NCBI GenBank assembly: GCA_037721555.1
Contig: JBBJOI010000007.1
Location: 1-64,000 of the forward strand
DNA from: Gaiellasilicea sp037721555
GTDB lineage: Bacteria > Actinomycetota > Thermoleophilia > Gaiellales > Gaiellaceae
Length of the DNA stretch: 64,000 nucleotides
Direction of reading: 5' to 3'
This document shows positions 57,832 to 64,000 of the stretch, one piece after another. The first letter of the stretch is position 1; the number at the start of each line of letters is the position of its first letter. The notes under the pieces are model-generated. The model ran no database searches and had not been told where the DNA came from. It saw nothing but the letters and a program-made list of their open reading frames with translations. The translations under genes and the position numbers were made by a program.

Positions 57832-58007
57832 CGAAGATCAGGGTCACCCAGATCAGAAGCAAGGTCGGTCAGAGCGAGAAGCATCGCGGTACGCTGCGTG
57901 CGCTCGGACTCGGCCGAATCGGCAAGACGAACGAGTTGGAGGCGACCCCCGAGAGCGCCGGTATGCTGAGGAAGGTCGCCCACCTCGTGCGGGTGGAAGA
58001 CGCCTAA
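57828..58007 (+). CDS. rpmD: 50S ribosomal protein L30
   Basis: A 59-residue protein: TKIRVTQIRSKVGQSEKHRG, TLRALGLGRIGKTNELEATP, GMLRKVAHLVRVEDA. The SxIG..KxxxxTLxxLGL pattern is diagnostic. GTG start overlapping the rpsE stop. Confidence 0.95.
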   Translation: MTKIRVTQIRSKVGQSEKHRGTLRALGLGRIGKTNELEATPESAGMLRKVAHLVRVEDA

Positions 58008-58011
58008 AGCT

Positions 58012-58638
58012 ATGCCCGATCCCCAGACCATGCCCGATCAGCTGAACCTCTCGAGCCTCCAGCCTGCGCAGGCGCGCAGGGATCGGAAGCGCGTGGGCCG
58101 CGGGCTCGGGTCGGGGAAGGGCCGCTACTCAGGCCGCGGAATCAAGGGCCAGAAGTCGCGGGCGGGCTCGCACAAGCTGCCGGCCGGGTTCGAGGGTGGC
58201 CAGATGCCGATCGACATGCGGCTCGGCAAGCTGCGCGGCAACTTCTCTGCCGACGCGATGCCGATCGGGCCGTTTCGGACCTACTCGCAGCCGGTCAACC
58301 TGCGCGACCTCGAGCACCGCTTCGAGGCGGGCGCAGAGGTGACGCCCGAGCTCTTGAAGCAGGCCGGGCTGATCGGCTCGCTGCGCAAGGACGTGAAGAT
58401 TCTCGGGGTCGGTGAGCTCTCGAAGGGGCTGACCGTCTCCGCACACGGATTCTCGGCCACGGCGCGCGAGAAGATCGAGGCTGCCGGCGGTTCGATTACC
58501 TGGCTGCGCGGCGACCCGAGCGAGAAGAAGCGCAAGGCGAAGCGAATCAAGCCCAAGCCCGACGCCGAGGAGCCGGTGGAGCAGACGCCGGTGGCCGAGG
58601 GCGTCGAGGCCGGGCTCACCGAGGCTCCGGAGTCCTAG
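58012..58638 (+). CDS. rplO: 50S ribosomal protein L15
   Basis: A 208-residue protein: KRVGRGLGSGKGRYSGRGIK, GQKSRAGSHKLPAGFEGGQM, PIDMRLGKLRG. The last 50 residues are a Lys-rich then acidic tail (KKRKAKRIKPKPDAEEPVEQ), longer than usual. ATG at 58012; a Met at residue 7 is an alternative. Confidence 0.95.
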   Translation: MPDPQTMPDQLNLSSLQPAQARRDRKRVGRGLGSGKGRYSGRGIKGQKSRAGSHKLPAGFEGGQMPIDMRLGKLRGNFSADAMPIGPFRTYSQPVNLRDLEHRFEAGAEVTPELLKQAGLIGSLRKDVKILGVGELSKGLTVSAHGFSATAREKIEAAGGSITWLRGDPSEKKRKAKRIKPKPDAEEPVEQTPVAEGVEAGLTEAPES

Positions 58639-59892
58639 ATGTTCTCCTGGCTCGCCAACGCGTGGCGCGTCCCGGAGCTCCGGCGGCGCGTCCTCTTCAC
58701 AGCGCTGATCCTCGCCCTCTACCGCTTGGGGTCGTGGATGCCGGCGCCGGGCGTCGACTCCGAGACGATCAACAACTACTTCGAGGGCCGCGGCGGCACC
58801 ATCCTCGGGTTGCTGAACCTCTTCTCCGGCGGCGCCCTCTCCCAGTTCTCGATCTTCGCGCTCGGGATCATGCCGTACGTGACCGCCTCGATCATCCTGC
58901 AGCTCATGACAGTCGTGATTCCGCGGCTAACCGAGCTCCAGAAGGAGGGGGAGTCCGGCTACGCGAAGATCAACCAGTACACGCGCTACCTCACGATCGC
59001 CCTCGCAGCTGCGCAGGCGTTGGGGTACGCGTTCCTCTTCCGCCGCCAGGGTGTGCTCGACGCAGACTTCGGCCGTCTGACCCTGATCGTGCTCACGCTA
59101 ACGGTCGGCTGCACGCTGCTGATGTGGATGGGCGAGTTGATCACCAAGCGTGGCATCGGCAACGGCATCTCTCTCCTCATCTTTGCCTCGATTCTCGTCG
59201 GTGCGCCGATCGGCATTGCCGCCTGGTGGAACGGCGGCCCGATGGAGAAGCTCTTCTTCCCGCTGATCGCCCTCGCGATCATCGCCGCAATCGTCTTCAT
59301 CCAGGAAGGCCAGCGCCGGATCCCGATCCAATACGCGAAGCGCATGGTTGGCCGCCGCATGACCTCGGGCGGGTCTACCTACATGCCGCTCCGCGTGAAC
59401 ATGGCCGGGGTCATCCCCGTCATCTTCGCGGCAGCGGTGATGGCGTTCCCGCCAACGATCGGCCAGTACTTCCCGCAGACGCAGGGGTTCGTGAACGAGC
59501 ACTTCCTGCCGACGAGCGTGCCCTACATGCTGCTGCAGGGGTTCCTCATCGTGGTGTTCACCTACTTCTACACCGCGGTGCAGTTCAACCCGGTCGACCA
59601 GGCCGACAACCTCCGCCGCTACGGCGGTTACATCCCCGGGATCCGGCCGGGCCCGCCGACCGCGCAGTATCTCGACCGCGTCCTGACGCGACTGACACTG
59701 CCGGGCGCGGTCTACCTCGCCCTCGTCGCGACCCTGCCGACGCTCTTCATCCGTTACGGCGGCTTCTCGCAGGCGACTGCGGGTGCGCTCGGCGGTACCT
59801 CGGTACTGATTGCAGTCGGTGTGGCTCTCGACACGATGCGCCAGATGGAGTCGCAGATGATGATGCGCTCCTACGAAGGCTTCCTCAAGTAA
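58639..59892 (+). CDS. secY: Preprotein translocase subunit SecY
   Basis: A 417-residue channel protein with ten membrane helices. WRVPELRRRVLFTALILALY starts helix 1, GALSQFSIFALGIMPYVTAS the plug/helix 2 region, and ITKRGIGNGISLLIFASILV and MPLRVNMAGVIPVIFAAAVM later helices. RYGGYIPGIRPGPPTAQYLD is the conserved cytosolic loop. Immediately after rplO, as usual. Confidence 0.96.
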   Translation: MFSWLANAWRVPELRRRVLFTALILALYRLGSWMPAPGVDSETINNYFEGRGGTILGLLNLFSGGALSQFSIFALGIMPYVTASIILQLMTVVIPRLTELQKEGESGYAKINQYTRYLTIALAAAQALGYAFLFRRQGVLDADFGRLTLIVLTLTVGCTLLMWMGELITKRGIGNGISLLIFASILVGAPIGIAAWWNGGPMEKLFFPLIALAIIAAIVFIQEGQRRIPIQYAKRMVGRRMTSGGSTYMPLRVNMAGVIPVIFAAAVMAFPPTIGQYFPQTQGFVNEHFLPTSVPYMLLQGFLIVVFTYFYTAVQFNPVDQADNLRRYGGYIPGIRPGPPTAQYLDRVLTRLTLPGAVYLALVATLPTLFIRYGGFSQATAGALGGTSVLIAVGVALDTMRQMESQMMMRSYEGFLK

Positions 59893-59906
59893 GTGGCCCG
59901 CCTCTC

Positions 59907-60479
59907 GTGAATCTCCTCCTGCTCGGGCCGCAGGGCTCCGGCAAGGGAACCCAGGCGAAACGAATTGTGGCCGATCACGGCGTCCCGCACGTCTCGACGG
60001 GTGACATGTTCCGAGCGCTCGACGACACGAAGGCGCTCGGCCGCGAGGTCAACGAGATCATGGCTCGCGGCGACCTCGTCCCCGACGAGATCACGATTCG
60101 AATGATCGAGGAGCGCCTCTCCGAAGACGACGCGATCGATGGCTTCATCCTCGACGGCTTCCCGCGAAACAGCGCGCAGGCCGAGGCGCTCGATGCGATG
60201 CTCGTGGTGATCGGCAGGGAGCTCGACGCGATCCTCTTCTTCGACCTGCCCGACCCGATCGCACGCGAGCGAGCACTGGGGCGCGCGCACGAGGAGGGTC
60301 GCGCCGACGACACTCCCGAGACGATCGACCGGCGCCTTTCGATCTACCACGAGCAGACGGAGCCGGTCGTCCATCACTACCGTGCGACCGGAAAGCTCGT
60401 GCCGCTCCACGCGGAGCGGCCGGTGGCCGAGGTCTACGCTGAGATTCAGCAGGCACTCGAGCAGGTTGCGGTCCGATGA
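59907..60479 (+). CDS. adk: Adenylate kinase (short form)
   Basis: A 190-residue kinase (ATP + AMP = 2 ADP). P-loop is LLLGPQGSGKGTQAKRI, AMP site STGDMFR, and DGFPRN the central motif. The LID is the short version: the segment GRAHEEGRADDTPETIDRRL lacks the four-Cys zinc insertion. GTG at 59907 gives the standard NLLLLGPQGSGKG start. Overlaps map by ATGA. Confidence 0.95.
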   Translation: MNLLLLGPQGSGKGTQAKRIVADHGVPHVSTGDMFRALDDTKALGREVNEIMARGDLVPDEITIRMIEERLSEDDAIDGFILDGFPRNSAQAEALDAMLVVIGRELDAILFFDLPDPIARERALGRAHEEGRADDTPETIDRRLSIYHEQTEPVVHHYRATGKLVPLHAERPVAEVYAEIQQALEQVAVR

Positions 60480-61249
60480 TCATCCGAAAATCGCGCCACG
60501 AGATCGGCAAGATGGCGGCCGCGGGCCGGGTCGTCGCGGACACGATTGCGCATGTCGGCGACCGGATCGAGCCCGGGATCACCACCGCTGAGCTCGACCT
60601 GATCGCGGAGACCTACATCCGCTCGCAGGGGGGCGTTCCGACCTCGCAGGGCTACCGGGGTTTCCCGTGCGCTATCTGCATCTCGCCCAACGACATGGTC
60701 GTCCACGGCATCCCTGGGGGCTACGTCGTCGGCGACGGTGATCTCGTCACGATCGACGTCGGGGTCACACTCGACGGCTTTATCGCGGACAGCGCCTACA
60801 CGTTCGGGATCGGAACCCTGGAGCCGGGGGCGCAGCGGCTGCTCGACGTCGGCCGCGAGGCGCTTGTCGCCGGGATCGCGGAGGCCCGCCCAGGGCAGCG
60901 GGTCGGCGACATCTCGGCGGCCGTACAGCGCCAGGTTGAGCGGGAGGGCTTCTCGGTGATCCGAAGCCTGGTCGGCCACGGCGTCGGCCGCTCCTACCAC
61001 GAGGATCCACACATCCCGAACTTCGGCGAGGCCGGCCGCGGGCCGCTCCTCTCCGAAGGGATGACGATCGCGATCGAGCCGATGATCACGGCAGGCGGGC
61101 CCGACGTCTACGTCCACGACGACGAATGGTCGATCTCGACCGAGGACGGCTCGCTCGCGGCCCACTTCGAGCATACGGTCGCGATCACCGCCGAAGGGCC
61201 TAGGATCCTCACGGCGGCCCACGATCGCGAGCCGAGTTTGCTACGATGA
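60476..61249 (+). CDS. map: Methionine aminopeptidase type I
   Basis: A 257-residue pita-bread metalloprotease removing initiator Met. Metal ligands appear in VTIDVGVTLDGFIADSAYTF (Asp), VGHGVGRSYHEDPHIPNFGE (His), MTIAIEPMIT (Glu) and the C-terminal FEHTVAIT (Glu). Standard length and position after adk. Confidence 0.95.
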   Translation: MIIRKSRHEIGKMAAAGRVVADTIAHVGDRIEPGITTAELDLIAETYIRSQGGVPTSQGYRGFPCAICISPNDMVVHGIPGGYVVGDGDLVTIDVGVTLDGFIADSAYTFGIGTLEPGAQRLLDVGREALVAGIAEARPGQRVGDISAAVQRQVEREGFSVIRSLVGHGVGRSYHEDPHIPNFGEAGRGPLLSEGMTIAIEPMITAGGPDVYVHDDEWSISTEDGSLAAHFEHTVAITAEGPRILTAAHDREPSLLR

Positions 61250-61254
61250 GCGGC

Positions 61255-61287
61255 CTGCGCGGCTCTGCCGCGCTTTGCCGCGCGCAG
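61255..61287 (+). promoter_or_regulatory. Hairpin between map and infA
   Basis: CTGCGCGGC (61255-61263) pairs with GCCGCGCGCAG (61277-61287) with a 2-nt bulge. A TACGAT at 61242-61247 overlaps the map stop and could be a -10 for infA. It may be an attenuator or leader structure. Confidence 0.35.
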
Positions 61288-61327
61288 CGTTCAGCTGCAG
61301 GTACATGAGCGTTCAGCAGAGAGGTCT

Positions 61328-61549
61328 ATGGCAGTCAAGGAAGAGAAGATCGAGTTCGAAGGCGAGGTCGTGGAGGCGCTTCCCAGCACGATGTTCAGGG
61401 TGCAACTCGACGACGCGCACAGCGTGCTCGCGACCATCTCCGGCAAGATGCGCAAGCACTACATCCGGATCCTCCCGGGCGACCGGGTCAAGGTCGAACT
61501 CTCTCCCTATGACTTGGATCGCGGCCGCATCACGTACCGCCACCGTTAG
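61328..61549 (+). CDS. infA: Translation initiation factor IF-1
   Basis: A 73-residue OB-fold protein: KEEKIEFEGEVVEALPSTMF, RVQLDDAHSVLATISGKMRK, HYIRILPGDRVKVELSPYDL. Standard length. Start ATG after GAGAGG. Confidence 0.96.
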   Translation: MAVKEEKIEFEGEVVEALPSTMFRVQLDDAHSVLATISGKMRKHYIRILPGDRVKVELSPYDLDRGRITYRHR

Positions 61550-61557
61550 GAAACACC

Positions 61558-61671
61558 ATGAAAGTTCGACCCTCTGTCAAGCCCATGTGCGAGCGCTGCC
61601 GCGTGATCAAGCGGCATGGACGCACCATGGTCATCTGCACCAATCCACGCCACAAGCAACGGCAGGGCTAG
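61558..61671 (+). CDS. rpmJ: 50S ribosomal protein L36, zinc type
   Basis: A 37-residue protein: MKVRPSVKPMCERCRVIKRH, GRTMVICTNPRHKQRQG. CERC, the later Cys and His form the zinc ribbon of the C+ paralogue. ATG 8 bp after infA. Confidence 0.96.
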   Translation: MKVRPSVKPMCERCRVIKRHGRTMVICTNPRHKQRQG

Positions 61672-61678
61672 GAGTCCA

Positions 61679-62053
61679 ATGGCACGAATCGCAGGCGTCA
61701 ACCTCCCGAACCAGAAGCGTCTAGAGATCGGGCTGACGTACATCTACGGGATCGGTCAGCCCTCCGCGCGCCAGATCTGCGCCGCGCTCGGGCTTGATCC
61801 GAACGAAAAGGTCCGCGATCTCACCGACGACGAGGTCAACAAGCTGCGCGGCTACATCGACAGCGATCTGCAGGTGGAGGGCGACCTCCGCCGCGAGCGC
61901 TCGCAGGCGATCAAGCGTCTCTCCGAGATCGGCTGCTACCGCGGAGTGCGCCACCGCCGCGGCCTGCCGGTGAACGGGCAGCGGACGAAGACGAACGCGC
62001 GGACGCGCAAAGGCCCGAAGAAGACCGTCGGCCGCGGGAAGAAGGCGAAGTAA
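61679..62053 (+). CDS. rpsM: 30S ribosomal protein S13
   Basis: A 124-residue protein: MARIAGVNLPNQKRLEIGLT, YIYGIGQPSARQICAALGLD and GLPVNGQRTKTNARTRKGPK. The ATG at 61679 follows GGAG, 8 bp after rpmJ. Confidence 0.96.
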   Translation: MARIAGVNLPNQKRLEIGLTYIYGIGQPSARQICAALGLDPNEKVRDLTDDEVNKLRGYIDSDLQVEGDLRRERSQAIKRLSEIGCYRGVRHRRGLPVNGQRTKTNARTRKGPKKTVGRGKKAK

Positions 62054-62457
62054 TGGCACCTCCTCGCAAAGCTGCGGCCCGTGGCCGCACGCGTCGCCGT
62101 GTCCGGAAGAACATCGCCATCGGCCAGGCGCACATCAAGACGTCGTTCAACAACACGATCGTTGCGCTGACCGATAAGGACGGCAACGTGATCGCGTGGG
62201 AGTCCGCCGGCTCGGCCGGCTTCAAGGGCTCGCGCAAGTCGACGCCGTTCGCCGCCCAGGTGACGGCCGATTCCTGCGCCCGCAAGGGCATGGAGCACGG
62301 GCTCCAGAAGGTCGAGGTCTTCGTGAAGGGGCCCGGCTCGGGTCGCGAGACCGCAATCCGGTCGCTGCAGGCCGCCGGCCTCGAAATCCTCGGCGTGCGC
62401 GACGTGACCCCGCAGGCCCACAACGGGGTTCGACCCCGGAAACGGAGAAGGGTCTAA
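62053..62457 (+). CDS. rpsK: 30S ribosomal protein S11
   Basis: A 134-residue protein: NIAIGQAHIKTSFNNTIVAL, TDKDGNVIAWESAGSAGFKG, SRKSTPFAAQVTADSCARKG and the C-terminal DVTPQAHNGVRPRKRRRV. ATG shares bases with the rpsM stop. Confidence 0.96.
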   Translation: MAPPRKAAARGRTRRRVRKNIAIGQAHIKTSFNNTIVALTDKDGNVIAWESAGSAGFKGSRKSTPFAAQVTADSCARKGMEHGLQKVEVFVKGPGSGRETAIRSLQAAGLEILGVRDVTPQAHNGVRPRKRRRV

Positions 62458-63077
62458 TGGCTCGGGACCTCGGACCGAAGTGCCGCGTCTGCCGGCGCGA
62501 AGGGATGAAGCTCTTCCTGAAGGGCGAGCGCTGCCTGACCGAGAAGTGCGCGATCGAACGTCGCTCGTATCCGCCGGGCGAGCACGGCCGCGGCCGCATC
62601 AAGCAGAGCGAGTACCTGCTCCAGCTGCGTGAGAAGCAGAAGGCGCGCCGGTACTACGGTCTGCTCGAGAAGCAGTTCCGCAACTACTACGACAAGGCGA
62701 CGCGCGGCACGGGCAACGCAGGTGAGAATCTGCTCCGGATGCTCGAGACGCGGCTTGACAACGTCGTCTACCGCCTCGGCTTCGCGGGCTCGCGCGCTCA
62801 GGCCCGCCAGCTCGTTCGGCACGGCCACTTCCTCGTGAACGGCCGGCGAGTGAACATCCCGAGCTTCGGTGTCCGCCCCGACGACGTCGTCACGATGAAG
62901 GCGGGCAGCCCCGCCGAGCCAACCATCCGCGATGCCACCGACCTGACCGCCTCCGTTGCGCCGTGGCTGCAGGCGGATCACGAAGGACTGACGGGAAAGG
63001 TGCTCAAGTGGCCGGAGCGTGCCGAGATCGACACGCCCGTCCAGGAGTCCCTGATCGTCGAGCTCTACTCCAAGTAA
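62457..63077 (+). CDS. rpsD: 30S ribosomal protein S4, zinc type
   Basis: A 206-residue protein. N-terminal CRVC ... CLTEKC forms the zinc site; RRSYPPGEHGRGRIKQSEYL and the S4 domain (ETRLDNVVYRLGFAGSRAQA, RQLVRHGHFLVNGRRVNIPS) follow. ATG at 62457 overlaps the rpsK stop by one base. S4 is the alpha-operon repressor in E. coli. Confidence 0.96.
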   Translation: MARDLGPKCRVCRREGMKLFLKGERCLTEKCAIERRSYPPGEHGRGRIKQSEYLLQLREKQKARRYYGLLEKQFRNYYDKATRGTGNAGENLLRMLETRLDNVVYRLGFAGSRAQARQLVRHGHFLVNGRRVNIPSFGVRPDDVVTMKAGSPAEPTIRDATDLTASVAPWLQADHEGLTGKVLKWPERAEIDTPVQESLIVELYSK

Positions 63078-63117
63078 CGACCCGTTCGCAGAACTGCATG
63101 AACAAGAAAGGACTGAC

Positions 63118-64000
63118 TTGGCTACTCGTACCAGCATGATGGATTTCCAGATCCCGAGGATCGTCCACGAGGAGATCAACGAGAACCGTGGCGTCTTCGT
63201 GATCGAGCCGCTCGATCGCGGTTTCGGTTACACGTTCGGAAACTCACTGCGCCGCGTGCTGCTCTCGTCGCTCGAGGGCGCCGCTGTGACCGCCGTCAAG
63301 ATCGAAGGCGTCGCGCACGAGTTCACGACGCTGCCGGGCGTTCGGGAGGACGTCACCGACATCATCCTCAACCTCAAGAATCTCATCTGCCTCCTCCACG
63401 GCGAATCGCCGGAGGTAGAGGTGCACATCGCGAAGCGGGGTGCAGGCGCCATCACGGCGTCCGACATCCAGGCCCCTGCCGACCTCGAGATCCTCAACCC
63501 GGAGCTCGAGCTGGCGCACCTATCCGACAAGGGCAAGCTCGAGATCACGTTGACGATCGGCCGCGGTCGCGGCTACGTCCCCGCCGAGCTGAATCGCGGG
63601 CCCGAGACAACGATCGGCGTGATTCCGATCGACTCGATCTTCTCGCCGGTACGAAGGGTTTCGTACGACGTCGAGGCCGCACGAGTCGGCCAGCGGACGG
63701 ACTACGACAAGCTCCGGCTCGACGTGACGACCGACGGCTCGATCGAGCCACGCGATGCGATCGGGCAGGCGGCGGAGATCCTCATCCGGCAGCTCGCGAT
63801 CTTTACCGACCTCGACAGTATCGAGGGCTTCGGCGAGGCCGCAGCGGCGGACTCCGGCGCCGATCTGCCCGTGGCGCATGGGATGGAGAACTTCCCCATC
63901 GAGGAGCTCGAGCTTGGCGTGCGCTCGTATAACTGCCTCAAGCGCGTCGGCATCGAGACGATCGGCGATCTCGTCTCCAAGTCGGAGAACGAGCTGGCTG
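63118..64000 (+). CDS. rpoA: RNA polymerase subunit alpha (3' end cut by window edge)
   Basis: The first 294 codons are present and the gene runs off the right edge. The N-terminal dimerisation domain is intact (EEINENRGVFVIEPLDRGFG, YTFGNSLRRVLLSSLEGAAV, IEGVAHEFTTLPGVREDVTD, DSIFSPVRRVSYDVEAARVG). The C-terminal domain has begun (FPIEELELGVRSYNCLKRVG), the DNA- and activator-contacting module. TTG at 63118 follows AAAGGA with 5-nt spacing; an ATG at 63136 is possible. Confidence 0.95.
   Translation, partial: MATRTSMMDFQIPRIVHEEINENRGVFVIEPLDRGFGYTFGNSLRRVLLSSLEGAAVTAVKIEGVAHEFTTLPGVREDVTDIILNLKNLICLLHGESPEVEVHIAKRGAGAITASDIQAPADLEILNPELELAHLSDKGKLEITLTIGRGRGYVPAELNRGPETTIGVIPIDSIFSPVRRVSYDVEAARVGQRTDYDKLRLDVTTDGSIEPRDAIGQAAEILIRQLAIFTDLDSIEGFGEAAAADSGADLPVAHGMENFPIEELELGVRSYNCLKRVGIETIGDLVSKSENELA

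Noticed and set aside
63118..64000. Apparent lack of a stop in rpoA
   Set aside because: The gene simply runs past the window edge; the C-terminal domain has just begun.

Overview
The window is GC-rich chromosomal DNA with C/G-biased third codon positions and frequent GTG and TTG starts. The RpoC N-terminus is actinobacterial in style, and L33, L36, S4 and S14 are the zinc-containing forms. I infer a deep-branching actinobacterium, most likely of the Thermoleophilia type. This rests on family resemblance, not on a database search.

Region 1 (1-17.5 kb) is a type IV pilus locus. After a tRNA-Tyr and an HD-GYP gene come a PilX-like protein, a PilT-like ATPase, a PilW-like pseudopilin, prepilin peptidase PilD, extension ATPase PilB, a small unknown protein, major pilin PilA, retraction ATPase PilT, PilM, PilN, PilO, a SPOR protein in the usual PilP slot, a PilV-like pseudopilin and PilC. 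On the far side, on the minus strand, lie a membrane GGDEF protein and a stand-alone MshEN-type protein. The pilus genes are therefore flanked by c-di-GMP genes. Three promoters in the locus share an ACCCC..CGGG..GT element placed 21-24 bp before a CGATA.CT-AGG box.

Region 2 (17.5-25.3 kb) is accessory. It has a NitT/TauT-type ABC importer, a large membrane-anchored protein joining a DUF4015-type glycoside hydrolase to a NodB deacetylase (PgaB activities in reverse order), a secreted EEP-family phosphoesterase, thymidine kinase and a tRNA-Met.

Region 3 (25.3-37.4 kb) holds rpmG-secE-nusG-rplK-rplA, an L10-type leader, rplJL and rpoBC. RpoC carries a large extra segment after its N-terminal zinc finger.

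Region 4 (37.4-43.6 kb) separates rpoC from rpsL. It holds a multiply frameshifted pseudogene, an unknown secreted protein, two more GGDEF-fold proteins (one degenerate) and an RskA-like membrane protein.

Region 5 (43.7-64 kb) is the merged str, S10, spc and alpha series: rpsL-rpsG-fusA-tuf, then rpsJ through rplO, secY-adk-map, infA-rpmJ-rpsM-rpsK-rpsD and rpoA cut by the window edge. Two ungapped 160-nt copies of an intergenic element lie before rpsG and rpsS. They fold alike with compensatory base changes, and the closing stem contains the Shine-Dalgarno sequence of the next gene. I do not recognise this element, and it is the best candidate here for something undescribed. S3 and S17 carry unusually long disordered extensions.
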